Positions 13,913 to 21,835 of a DNA stretch of 21,835 nt are shown here, one piece after another. Within the stretch, counting starts at the first letter, position 1. Each line of letters starts with the position of its first letter. The position numbers and the translations under genes were made by a program. The DNA is from Candidatus Opimibacter skivensis (GTDB taxonomy: Bacteria > Bacteroidota > Bacteroidia > Chitinophagales > Saprospiraceae). The stretch covers positions 1 to 21,835 of the forward strand of contig JADKHH010000020.1 of assembly GCA_016721905.1 (NCBI GenBank), written 5' to 3'. The notes under the pieces are model-generated. The model ran no database searches, was not told where the DNA came from, and saw nothing but the letters and a program-made list of their open reading frames with translations.

Positions 13913-15133
13913 TCAGGTGCCATTTGGTAATTTCAAATTTAAAGTCCGGCGATTCCAGTTTACCTGTGATGCTGAGCCAATCGTCCGTTGGATTGAATTT
14001 TTTTTCATCGGCCAGGAATCCCAGTTCAGCAAATATTTTCGCGCCGATGCCCAGGTCAGCATCAAAAGAAACTCTTGGTTGTAAATCTGTAAAATTTCCT
14101 TTTGACTCGCATTAGCACTGGTATAACCATATGCAAAGAAACCCGCTTTGGCGATTTTAGGAGCGCCGGTGATGCCAATGAATACATCTGTACCTACTTG
14201 AACTTCAGCACTTCCTCCACCTTTAGCAGACCAGTCTTTAGTCTCTAGCACAGTCGGCACAATCATGGGATCTATATTATAGGTTACCGGATCACCATTA
14301 TTACTCTCATCATAGGAAAATGAAAAATTATGTGGTCCGGAGGTTATGGTAAATTGAGGTGATTTGATTTCACCCCCTGCTTTCAATTTGAAATTGGCCT
14401 TTGGATTGACATATACCGTTAGTCCTGTTTCTGCAATCGGGAGGACTGGTATTGGTCCAGCGGTGATATCAATAGTTGGTCCTACCGCAATTTTACCTTT
14501 GAATAGAATATCACCTGACAGATTAAAACGTAAATCTTTGAGTTGCATATCCATTTTAAAAGGAATCGTCCCAGCAGAGTCGTATTGAGCAGTAAAGTAT
14601 GTACTGTCTATATCAAACGAAATCGAACCTTCAATATTTGGTACGGTACCCAGCGTCAATCCCACCCAACCCATCAATACGGGTGGTTTACACTCTACCA
14701 TCACAGGAAAGATATTGGTTCTGGTGAAGATAAATTCTGATGACCTTGAATCAATGATATACCGACTGTACGCTTCATGCAATGGAACATCTACAGTACG
14801 AAGTCCAATATTGTTGGCAAAGGATTGTATTTCTGTCACCTTCCGGAAATATGCGATTGAGTCACCTGGATCAGAAGCCGTATTGACTATGACAGACCCG
14901 ACCCTAACATCAGTGAGAAATGCTGCTTCTTTTTGTACCAGGATTCCTTCGTCATTGATCCCCACTATATTTTGTTTGTCCTCCTCCGTCAGGATATAGG
15001 TTTCTGCCTTTAGAAGAAATTCATTTGGTCGTATTGCCCCGTCACCGGCATAGTCTGCAGGATTGACATCATCACGACTGCAGCTAAAGAGTAATATTGC
15101 AGCGAGGAGATAAGTTTGTTTTTGTAGGTTCAT
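13913..15133 (-). CDS. FISUMP-domain lipoprotein, N-terminal part
   Basis: First part of a lipoprotein of about 717 residues. MNLQKQTYLLAAILLFSC is a type II signal peptide with the anchored Cys at residue 18. The rest is an all-beta, family-unassigned region with alternating strands such as GTVPNIEGSISFDIDSTYFT, DLRFNLSGDILFKGKIAVGP and AGGEIKSPQFTITSGPHNFS. This suggests repeated beta-sandwich or solenoid units. Coding is true only down to about 14098; after that the printed C-terminus is out of frame. The correct continuation reads GNFTDLQPRVSFDADLGIGA and leads into the FISUMP part. The start lies 4 bases after the stop of the FN3 gene, so they are co-transcribed. Last gene of the operon. 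Confidence 0.82.
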   Translation of the reverse strand: MNLQKQTYLLAAILLFSCSRDDVNPADYAGDGAIRPNEFLLKAETYILTEEDKQNIVGINDEGILVQKEAAFLTDVRVGSVIVNTASDPGDSIAYFRKVTEIQSFANNIGLRTVDVPLHEAYSRYIIDSRSSEFIFTRTNIFPVMVECKPPVLMGWVGLTLGTVPNIEGSISFDIDSTYFTAQYDSAGTIPFKMDMQLKDLRFNLSGDILFKGKIAVGPTIDITAGPIPVLPIAETGLTVYVNPKANFKLKAGGEIKSPQFTITSGPHNFSFSYDESNNGDPVTYNIDPMIVPTVLETKDWSAKGGGSAEVQVGTDVFIGITGAPKIAKAGFFAYGYTSANASQKEILQIYNQEFLLMLTWASARKYLLNWDSWPMKKNSIQRTIGSASQVNWNRRTLNLKLPNGT

Positions 15134-15137
15134 TGTA

Positions 15138-17222
15138 TTATTGATTGATCACGATACTTTTTGATTTACTTCCATCCGCAAAGACTACTTTGCTCATCAG
15201 AGGTTCAGCCGCATAGCTTTTCAGTTTGAAGCTGGTTTCACCGGCATCAATCTCGCTCAGCAATTGCCAGTTTGTTTTTTGCTTGATATAGATCTGAACA
15301 CTACTCATGTTTTCCGCCGGGTTCCATCTGATCACTGGTAAGCCATCAGGCTCTTCCACTAGTACAAATCCGAATCCATCAACTGATCTGTCGATCGGAG
15401 TGAGGATGTGTTTTTCACTGACGGATTTTGACACCAGTCCTTTCTCATCAAAGGCCAGGAGGGTATAGATATACGTTTGTCCACCAGTCACACTTGTGTC
15501 TGAATAGCTATCATTTAAAGGCCATTCCAGGATCGTATCCAGTACATTCCAGGATGCTTCACTGGATAGTTTGCGCATGATCACATGCCTGGTCACATCG
15601 CTGCTGCTGCTCTGCACCATCTGCAGGACAATGCTTGTATCTGTCAAGGTATAAGACTGAATCCAGGCGGGTGATGGTGGCATGATATCAGGCCGTTCGA
15701 CTTCGAGTGTATCCGAATAAGCGCTGTAGTTCATTGCATCATCTACCGCGATCACGGTATAGAATCTTTTTTCTGTGAGTGAATAGACATCGACTGTGTC
15801 AGTAAACTGCCTGAAGGGATAGAGTTTGGGTGTTAGCCGGTAAAAATGTCTCTCATCCCCGTCAGCAGCATATACAAAGTATCCGATAATATCTTTTTCC
15901 GGAGCCTCAGCCCAATGCACCCGAATCAAGCCTGTGCTGTCGGTAGTCGCTTCGAGTTGGATAGGTGCAGCGGGCCGGATGAAATCAGGAACCCGTATCA
16001 GCTTTTCGTCTGATAGGTTCACGTTGCCATCGGCATCTCTGCACGCCACCGTATATTTTCCCATACCATTGAAGTCTTCGGGCTGGTGGAAAAACGAACT
16101 TGCATCTGCGGCCAGGACGCCAGAAACAACCATAGCATCGCTTCCTCCCTCCGCATACCAAACCATATAGTTTTTGACATCATCAGGAAGCGCATGTGTC
16201 CAGCTGATCAATATTCCTTTTTTCAGCGAATCAACCTGGGCATCTACTACAGGCTTTAAAGGAGGCTCCAGATCTTTTGCTTTCAGGGCCACAGAAGTGG
16301 ATGGTTTGCTTTCATCACCAAAAGCATCTAATCCGATGATCCGGTACTGATAGTTTTTACCATTTGCTACCCGATCGGTATACGTATAATAATGTGACTG
16401 CAATGCAGGATCATCAGAGAAAGCCTGGACGTAAGGTGCTTCATTTAATCGCTTGAATGTTTTGTTGTCTTCCGCACGCTCGATGTAGTAAGCTGAAAAG
16501 TGTGCGTCATGCATATGTTTTTGCCACTGGATGACGAGTGATGAGTCGCGTTGAAATCCCTGGTAAATCATCGGTGTAAACTTGCGGATGTTGGGATGAA
16601 CGATCTTGTTGTCACTGGCCATATACGTGCCTGGTATGAAGACCTTGTAGGCATACGTCACTCCTTTCTTAACGGTCTTATCCACAAAGCGCATCCCTGC
16701 GGCAGTAGCTACCACCGGATCCCGGTCAGCAGCAAAGAGCGTCAGAGACCACCTGTTGTTGAAATTGGAAGCCTTCTCCATCATGGTAGCAATGTCACCG
16801 TCGTAGAGTGAGTTTTCCCATTCACGATACGCATTGTTGAGCAATACGATGAGGAGAGGATGATCCGGATGACTCGAAGCATATTGTTCAAGACTGGCCT
16901 CTGGCATCAAACGGATTGAATCACTGATGACTACGTAGTCACCTGGATTGGGTGATACTTCCCTTCGTGCTACTAAACATGGCTGGTGTAATTGCTTGTA
17001 CCAGTAATCGGCTTTTACGGGAGCCCAGCGCAATGCTATGCTGTCGCCATAATGCTTGCTGACAAGGCTAAGCGTCTGTACATTGGAGATGATATCCGCA
17101 GTATCAGCGAGCGTTTGTGCCTGGACTCCTGTGCAGAAAGCACCTGATATGAAAAGACAAATGACCCATACTTTTTGTAAAGTGATCATAACTTGACCAG
17201 TGATAAATCCATGTGTTTTCAT
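15138..17222 (-). CDS. Secreted fibronectin type III domain protein
   Basis: About 694 residues. ATG 17222 is chosen because it follows the upstream stop by one base and puts the signal peptide (VMITLQKVWVICLFISGAFC then TGVQAQ) near the N-terminus; ATG 17189 is an alternative. The open frame runs further upstream, but that part overlaps the previous gene. Residues 40-210 are an unassigned N-terminal domain. Then about four FN3 domains at roughly 215-315, 320-412, 415-510 and 512-610 show the W and Y pattern (LVIQWQKH, YQYRIIGLDAFGDESKPS, ILISWTHALPDDVKNYMVWY, IRVHWAEAPEKDIIGYFVYA, FYTVIAVDDAMNYSAYSD). The end (IRWNPAENMSSVQIYIKQK) is a last incomplete unit. No T9SS sorting domain is seen. 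The gene is intact and lies between the giant protein and the FISUMP lipoprotein, so it probably works with both at the cell surface. Confidence 0.88.
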   Translation of the reverse strand: MKTHGFITGQVMITLQKVWVICLFISGAFCTGVQAQTLADTADIISNVQTLSLVSKHYGDSIALRWAPVKADYWYKQLHQPCLVARREVSPNPGDYVVISDSIRLMPEASLEQYASSHPDHPLLIVLLNNAYREWENSLYDGDIATMMEKASNFNNRWSLTLFAADRDPVVATAAGMRFVDKTVKKGVTYAYKVFIPGTYMASDNKIVHPNIRKFTPMIYQGFQRDSSLVIQWQKHMHDAHFSAYYIERAEDNKTFKRLNEAPYVQAFSDDPALQSHYYTYTDRVANGKNYQYRIIGLDAFGDESKPSTSVALKAKDLEPPLKPVVDAQVDSLKKGILISWTHALPDDVKNYMVWYAEGGSDAMVVSGVLAADASSFFHQPEDFNGMGKYTVACRDADGNVNLSDEKLIRVPDFIRPAAPIQLEATTDSTGLIRVHWAEAPEKDIIGYFVYAADGDERHFYRLTPKLYPFRQFTDTVDVYSLTEKRFYTVIAVDDAMNYSAYSDTLEVERPDIMPPSPAWIQSYTLTDTSIVLQMVQSSSSDVTRHVIMRKLSSEASWNVLDTILEWPLNDSYSDTSVTGGQTYIYTLLAFDEKGLVSKSVSEKHILTPIDRSVDGFGFVLVEEPDGLPVIRWNPAENMSSVQIYIKQKTNWQLLSEIDAGETSFKLKSYAAEPLMSKVVFADGSKSKSIVINQ

Positions 17223-17223
17223 A

Positions 17224-18426
17224 TTACCTGTTGTTATTGAAATGTGGAACCTGGTATTCAATAGTAGGCGCGTTGGTTCTGAATTCCTTGGTAAACCTGG
17301 TTCCGCCAATGTTGCTTCCATAGAGGTAAGATTTGTTGGCCCGGAAACGAACGGAATTGTCAAATCCTGAAAAGCTAAGGCCATTAACCAGCGGACTACT
17401 ACTGAGTTGGGTAATCTTGGCCTCCAATACATTCAGATAATTTTCCCAGCTATAGGGTGACATATCTGTGCATCGATCATCAGGTGATGTGTCTGCACCA
17501 TCCAGTGCAGTTTCAAATCGATCAGTGAGTTCCTCCGCATCCTGGATGCAATATTCCGTCACGAAATATTTAATAGTGAGCGATCCCGAAGTATTTCCAT
17601 TGAGCATCTGGTGGCTCATGCCGAATCCACCGAACATATTTGGGTTAGACGTTCCATTATTTGGTTCAATGATGCCATCAGTGACATTATCGTTTAGCCA
17701 TTCGGTGAGATTAGTGTAGTTGGACCACCCATAGTTGAGCGATGGCATTCCTGGAAACTCTGAGCAGATCGACAATCCGCTGACAGGATATGGATAGCCA
17801 TAGGATGTACCTAGTTCAAGATACGGATCAGGCTTCGGATGATAGGCCAGCCCATTCATGGAGATCGATTGGCCTACATAAAAATTGCCGCCACCACCTT
17901 CAACACCGCCGCCTGCCCAGCCATCATCCTCCAGTTCAGGACCTTCGATGTAAGTGCCATTGTGTTCACCTGCATAGTCATTGAGATACGACACATACTG
18001 TGCACCGATCAAAGGTTTGGTAAGATCATTATGAAAATCACTTGTAAACATATCTTCGATACTGATCAACGGATCGGAAGAATAGAACTCGTCGATATCG
18101 CCATGATCATCATAGATCAGTAAGCCCTCGATATCATATACATCGAAGCCTTCGAAATTGTCAAATATCAATTTGGAGAAATTGTCTTTATTCTCAACCA
18201 CCAACTCCACATCTTCCATCTTCTCTTCCAATTCATCATAAGCACTGGTGTTGAAATAATAGCTATACAACAGCGTCTCTCCCGGTTCGACGAGGAATTG
18301 AGGATCAATTTCAGGCGCTGGAGATTCCACCGTATAATCAAAGCTCATGCTATCTGCCAGCAGCTCTGAATAGGAGCCCTGGTAGACAATCCTATTTGCC
18401 GCAAGTGCATTCATGGAGGTATACAT
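17224..18426 (-). CDS. Giant exported protein, C-terminal part (part 5 of 5)
   Basis: Family not recognised. The ATG at 18426 is not a true start: the same frame reads upstream as LVQIIRKETTSSNL before MYTSMNALAANRIV, and joins the preceding part once one A is restored near 18470. Content: an acidic, Asn- and Tyr-rich beta region (SMSFDYTVESPAPEIDPQFL, VEPGETLLYSYYFNTSAYDE), a stretch rich in acidic residues (DGWAGGGVEGGGGNFYVGQS), and the last segment SGSLTIKYFVTEYCIQDAEE. The end reads NAPTIEYQVPHFNNNR with stop TAA at 17226-17224. No type A or B sorting domain is visible. The next gene starts one base later. Confidence 0.75.
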   Translation of the reverse strand: MYTSMNALAANRIVYQGSYSELLADSMSFDYTVESPAPEIDPQFLVEPGETLLYSYYFNTSAYDELEEKMEDVELVVENKDNFSKLIFDNFEGFDVYDIEGLLIYDDHGDIDEFYSSDPLISIEDMFTSDFHNDLTKPLIGAQYVSYLNDYAGEHNGTYIEGPELEDDGWAGGGVEGGGGNFYVGQSISMNGLAYHPKPDPYLELGTSYGYPYPVSGLSICSEFPGMPSLNYGWSNYTNLTEWLNDNVTDGIIEPNNGTSNPNMFGGFGMSHQMLNGNTSGSLTIKYFVTEYCIQDAEELTDRFETALDGADTSPDDRCTDMSPYSWENYLNVLEAKITQLSSSPLVNGLSFSGFDNSVRFRANKSYLYGSNIGGTRFTKEFRTNAPTIEYQVPHFNNNR

Positions 18427-19541
18427 TAAATTGGAAGAGGTAGTCTCTTTCCGGATGATCTGGACAAGATATTTTTATTGTTATCAAAATCCGGAATGGA
18501 ATACATGCCCTGGTAGTTTAAATACACGAGTGGTTCGCGGGCTATTTCTTCCTGGTTAGAGGCTTGCTTGAATACAGCGAAATACTCAAATTCTTTTCCA
18601 TCCTTTTCATCATAGAAGTAATCGGATTCCAGGTCATCCAGGATCATAATCCGGCCTGGCGAAAGGGCTGTAATTTCTTCCTGCATAAAGAACTCCTGAT
18701 TCTTGAATGGAACTGACTTTGGAATCAGATCACTTGGAATAGAGTCAGGAAGTTTGGTCGTTCTAAATTCTATTTCAACTTTTTCTTCCCACACTCGGTT
18801 ATTGAGCATCACAGGTTTCCACATGCCGAGTATTGGATCATACTCATCAGCACCTACGATTACTTTGTACCTCCAGTTTTTCCTTTTACCCACATCAGGT
18901 CCTGAACCAGTCAATGGTTTTTCAGGATTGTATACAGCAGAATAGCCATCATCTGATAACTGATCATAACGATCATCCTGCAGGCCTGAATTGGAATTAG
19001 CATCAAGTGGTGTAAGGGAGAACTCTTTCAATCTGGGTTTCAATCTATGGGTGTTTCCATTGACATCCGGTACACTAATTTCATCATCAATGGCGGTAGT
19101 GAATGTAGCCGTAGGGGAAATGAATGGGTCGATCTGCGTGGTCTCACCTTCATTCGGATATGTATCGAGGATGATTGGAAAATCAAATGGACTGGTGCGT
19201 GGCGGAACACATTTCTCTCCGACTGACATACTCATCTGAGCAGAGCCTTTGATCGTACCCATCAGCAGATTGTATGTGAGTGAAGCGCGACCATCAAGCC
19301 ACATCGGATCAGGACCACCTGCCTGCAGCATCATCGCTGCAGTGAGGGTCATAATTTTACATCTATTTCTTTTCCAAATAATTTTCCTTTGGCACCAATT
19401 GTAAACCTTCCCATACCTACATATGCCTGACCAAGGCCATACCAACCAGCCATCCCCCGGATCTTCAATCAGATCACCAGTTGATGAATAGCAACTTACA
19501 TTGTCAGCATTGATCAGCATGAGATCTATCCCTGCAAACAA
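18426..19541 (-). CDS. Giant exported protein, part 4 of 5
   Basis: This continues the same protein. The first residues up to about 19360 cross three frames: AGIDLMLINADNVSCYSSTG is in this frame, then GLGQAYVGMGRFTIGAKGKL is found in another (19437-19375), and the frame returns at IMTLTAAMMLQAGGPDPMWL. That block and DGRASLTYNLLMGTIKGSAQ have the alternating pattern of amphipathic beta strands. Later comes an Ig-like domain (ISPTATFTTAIDDEISVPD), a region with WRYKVIVGADEYDPILGMWK, and then FEYFAVFKQASNQEEIAREP. Family not recognised. The last residues after DFDNNK are out of frame. Confidence 0.75.
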   Translation of the reverse strand: MFAGIDLMLINADNVSCYSSTGDLIEDPGDGWLVWPWSGICRYGKVYNWCQRKIIWKRNRCKIMTLTAAMMLQAGGPDPMWLDGRASLTYNLLMGTIKGSAQMSMSVGEKCVPPRTSPFDFPIILDTYPNEGETTQIDPFISPTATFTTAIDDEISVPDVNGNTHRLKPRLKEFSLTPLDANSNSGLQDDRYDQLSDDGYSAVYNPEKPLTGSGPDVGKRKNWRYKVIVGADEYDPILGMWKPVMLNNRVWEEKVEIEFRTTKLPDSIPSDLIPKSVPFKNQEFFMQEEITALSPGRIMILDDLESDYFYDEKDGKEFEYFAVFKQASNQEEIAREPLVYLNYQGMYSIPDFDNNKNILSRSSGKRLPLPI

Positions 19542-20098
19542 GGGAAAAAACTTGCATAGAAGACTGCATTAATACTGCAGCTAGCCCAGGTATGCACCCA
19601 TGACGATGCCATCACCGTGCCTGCACTAATCGAAGGGCGTGTAGAATTTTTGTTCAATCCGCCTCCATTGAATGTACCTTCCTCTGTAGCTCTTGAACTT
19701 CCAAGACCTGAAACACCATCCGGGGGATCAGGAAGATATCCGGGAATATCCTGTCCGATCATGAAGTACCCCATCGCACCTGCACTGGCACTGACACCTA
19801 TGTTGGCTTTTTGATCACCATCCGTGTCTACGCCAAATCCAGGCATATCAAACACGAGTCCAGGGAAATTATCTTGATATGGATTGCCCGCATTAAACTG
19901 CCAGAATATTTTGTCCCCATCGCTGTTGGATGAATGTGGATACACCTCTTCATCCGCTACAACCCAACTGAAGTCAAGTAATTTTTTACGTGCGCCTGAA
20001 CCATATAATTTTAAAGCGGTAGATCGAGGAAGTTGGCAAACAAGAAAGTTCTCCCGACAGGATTGTTTTTTTAGAACCTCCACTTTGAATAAATTCAA
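19526..20098 (-). CDS. Giant exported protein, part 3 of 5
   Basis: Its start in this frame (from 20098) is artificial. Before it, another frame gives LTALGFGGEFWMLSPTYSMR and NLARLWGDLDNTLEFIQSGG (about 20203-20090). This joins at about 20055, where one A is missing. The correct reading then goes ENFLVCQLPRSTALKLYGSG, ARKKLLDFSWVVADEEVYPH, VSASAGAMGYFMIGQDIPGY and a Gly/Ser-rich segment. It leaves the frame at about 19540, after INAVFYASFF. The MGYFMIGQDIPG block and the Gly-rich beta pattern suggest a surface or outer-membrane-associated region. Family not recognised. Confidence 0.72.
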   Translation of the reverse strand: MNLFKVEVLKKQSCRENFLVCQLPRSTALKLYGSGARKKLLDFSWVVADEEVYPHSSNSDGDKIFWQFNAGNPYQDNFPGLVFDMPGFGVDTDGDQKANIGVSASAGAMGYFMIGQDIPGYLPDPPDGVSGLGSSRATEEGTFNGGGLNKNSTRPSISAGTVMASSWVHTWASCSINAVFYASFFPCLQG

Positions 20099-20155
20099 GT
20101 GTGTTATCCAGGTCTCCCCATAGCCGGGCTAGGTTTCTCATGCTATACGTCGGAC

Positions 20156-20770
20156 TCAGCATCCAGAATTCTCCGCCAAAGCCAAGCGCGGTAAGTCCAT
20201 GTTCCAGCAAAGTGGCCTGGTATATGGATCGCCAATAAAGAAAGGATCAGCTACCAAACTCATGCTTGCGCGCAACTTAATAGTGCGGCTTCCAAAGCGC
20301 GGTGCCGGAGGTGAGAGATACATATCTGAAATAGGAGGGGGCGGTTCCGGTTCGGTGTTTTCCATGGCTACTGCTGAAGCTTCCGGATTGATATGTGCAT
20401 ATGCATTTGGAGAAATGTCCGGGGTGATCATATTGTAATAGAATCCACCACCAAGTCCATTGAAATTGATCGGCGGAACCGGACATAATGGAATGCCTGG
20501 ACTCCATCGTGCCATTCCGTCTATCATCCAATAGCTATAGTAATGCCGGGTGCCAAAAGCTCCGTCATCAGGATCTCCTTCATGACCGAACGCTCCATTC
20601 ATCGTAACATTCAGGGGCCCTATGCCAACCTGGAAGCCTCCATAGAATCCGGTAGAGCCATCTTCACCACGATCCAGACAGATGGAACCACTAAACACAA
20701 ATGGCTCTATAGCCAGCCCTTCCAGTGCAGCACAATTGAAAACAAGATCATCCGGAACAAACCGATCCAA
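20156..20770 (-). CDS. Giant exported protein, part 2 of 5
   Basis: ATG 20770 is not a true start: the frame is open further up, with GVSANLGIVSNLNNEDGL before DRFVPDDLVFNCAALEGLAI. Content: alternating beta strands (GFYGGFQVGIGPLNVTMNGA), a Gly-rich segment (INFNGLGGGFYYNMITPDIS) and a Pro-rich linker (TEPEPPPPISDMYLSPPAPR) that separates two domains. A strand-rich region (IKLRASMSLVADPFFIGDPY) follows. The frame is lost at about 20216, where one missing base leaves a spurious tail. The continuation reads ATLLEHGLTALGFGGEFWML. Confidence 0.72.
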   Translation of the reverse strand: MDRFVPDDLVFNCAALEGLAIEPFVFSGSICLDRGEDGSTGFYGGFQVGIGPLNVTMNGAFGHEGDPDDGAFGTRHYYSYWMIDGMARWSPGIPLCPVPPINFNGLGGGFYYNMITPDISPNAYAHINPEASAVAMENTEPEPPPPISDMYLSPPAPRFGSRTIKLRASMSLVADPFFIGDPYTRPLCWNMDLPRLALAENSGC

Positions 20771-21835
20771 ACCATCCTCATTATTCAGATTGCTGACAAT
20801 ACCAAGATTGGCGCTTACGCCAAAACCTTCGACGGCGGCATCAAGAGAAACTTTAAGACCAAAATTGATCGATACAGAATTCCCAGCAATCCAAGCGTAA
20901 TTTCCTCAAATGACAGATCAGGAAATCCTTCCAATGTTTCCTGTGAAGATGTTCTGCTTCTCCTCCGGACTCTTGTCCATATCCTTCCAGATTGGTTGAT
21001 CCCACTCCCACAATGGTTCAGTCGATCAATTTCTCTTCTCCAACACAGGATTGTGTCAATGCAATCCGAAACCAAAGGAACTACCCGTACCATCATTGAC
21101 CATCTCAGGTGATGAAGCCTTCATCTTTATCATAGTGTAGTTGGAAATTGCAAGCTTCACTTTAAAATTGGTGCAATCACGTCAGGTACATGCATCGAGG
21201 CAGGCATGGCTGCGAGCATCGATGGCTAATTGCCCTTTGTGAAAAGTTGATAGTTCTGGTATCATCACCATCGATCGCAAACTGGATGTAAGAATTCTCA
21301 CACAACGACGCGCGAGCCAAGATGGTGGAATATCATCGGATCATCCGGCGTAACCGCTGCTACAAGACTTATACCGGTCATCTCCATTGAAGCAACACTC
21401 AGCATAGTGAATGTAATTGTCCTCACCAATAATAGGCGTATTGATGGTCCAGGCCACGACTGTCATCAGCACGTTTTTGAATAATGCGTAAGCGGAAGGT
21501 GTCCAGGAGATGTCCTGGCCTTCGGAAGATTTCCTGTCGACGGTCTATGAGATTGGCGATATCATTATCGGAGTGTGATATTCGGGTCACGAGATGACGT
21601 TGCCGATTTCAGCACCTGCACAGTACCTCCCCATAAAATTAAGGCGCATTCAACCGTGTAGTCTTGAGATGGAATCTTTGCCACGTAGCAGATATTGATG
21701 GATCGATATTGATGCCAACCGTCATATCCGTTTGGGAATGTGATATCAAGTGGGTTGTCAGCATCCCCTGAAAGATCAAGCCAGGCATCCTGTACTTCAA
21801 GCCCCAACGCGGATGCCTTTGATCTGGAAAGGATC
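20771..21835 (-). pseudogene. Giant exported protein, part 1 of 5 (5' part runs off the window)
   Basis: This is the right end of the window and the most broken stretch. Readable pieces on the minus strand, in order: VQDAWLDLSGDADNPLDITF and PNGYDGWHQYRSINI (open 21807-21565); TVVAWTINTPIIG and NYIHYAECCFNGDDRYKS (21470-21360); ENSYIQFAIDGDDTRTINFS (21300-21240); CTNFKVKLAISNYTMIKMKA then SSPEMVNDGTGSSFGFGL (21175-21065); EPLWEWDQPIWKDMDKSPEE (21018-20958); and AGNSVSINFGLKVSLDAAVE (20890-20830). Each piece is in a different frame from its neighbour, with single-base changes between them. The ID-GDDT-TINFS type text and Asp-rich, aromatic strands suit an extracellular beta protein. The true N-terminus and signal peptide lie to the right of the window. 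Family not recognised. Confidence 0.6.

Noticed and set aside
17223..17432. N-terminal extension of the FN3 protein to 17432
   Set aside because: It overlaps the conserved end of the upstream gene in another frame and would put the signal peptide about 85 residues inside the protein.
20543..21112. + strand open frame of 189 codons
   Set aside because: It lies antisense to the giant protein, whose reading on the minus strand is coherent in composition and in joining pieces.

Overview
The window looks like a metagenomic contig or draft-genome piece from a Bacteroidota bacterium, most likely Saprospiria-like. The evidence is a surface protein ending in a gliding-motility-associated (type IX secretion, type B) sorting domain, a FISUMP domain lipoprotein, DUF4920 and DUF4394 lipoproteins, a TTG-N19-TATCTTTG promoter of the Bacteroidota type, A-rich translation starts without Shine-Dalgarno sequences, and an rpsF-rpsR-rplI operon with no ssb. 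The lineage below phylum is an inference.

Layout. 1-1770 (+): the 3' part of panC, then a BioD-like/DRTGG-type P-loop protein, both split by many single-base frameshifts. 1771-2395: an intergenic repeat (copy A) made of a string of short palindromes. 2396-2734: an intergenic stretch with several stem-loops. 2735-3255 (+): a small acidic, Cys-rich lipoprotein with its own terminator. 3349-7367 (+): one large T9SS-secreted adhesin-like protein with about nine 41-residue GCDS repeats, now read as four pieces. 7368-7919: copy B of the palindrome repeat. 8008-8496 (-): DUF4920 lipoprotein. 8624-10093 (+): exported MORN-repeat/caspase-fold protease with an EF-hand-like loop. 10109-11524 (+): promoter, leader hairpin, rpsF-rpsR-rplI and terminator. 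12008-12892 (+): DUF4394 lipoprotein. 12906-21835 (-): a tight three-gene operon that runs in from beyond the right edge. Its genes are a giant exported beta-rich protein (at least about 1,500 residues, broken into several frames here), a fibronectin-III protein and a lipoprotein with a C-terminal FISUMP domain.

How the parts fit. Apart from panC, the P-loop protein and the ribosomal operon, almost every gene encodes an exported or lipid-anchored envelope protein. The three-gene minus-strand operon is the best candidate for an undescribed cell-surface assembly. The two palindrome-array repeats, each starting directly after the stop codon of a + strand gene and in the same orientation, are the clearest non-coding novelty: six hairpins keep their stems and order while their loops change.

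Quality caveat. Many inferred indels are single missing bases, often in short homopolymers, and they cluster in the first 1.5 kb and the last 3.5 kb. The block from 8.0 to 12.9 kb is intact. This looks more like low coverage at contig ends than true gene decay, so genes described as broken are probably intact in the organism.
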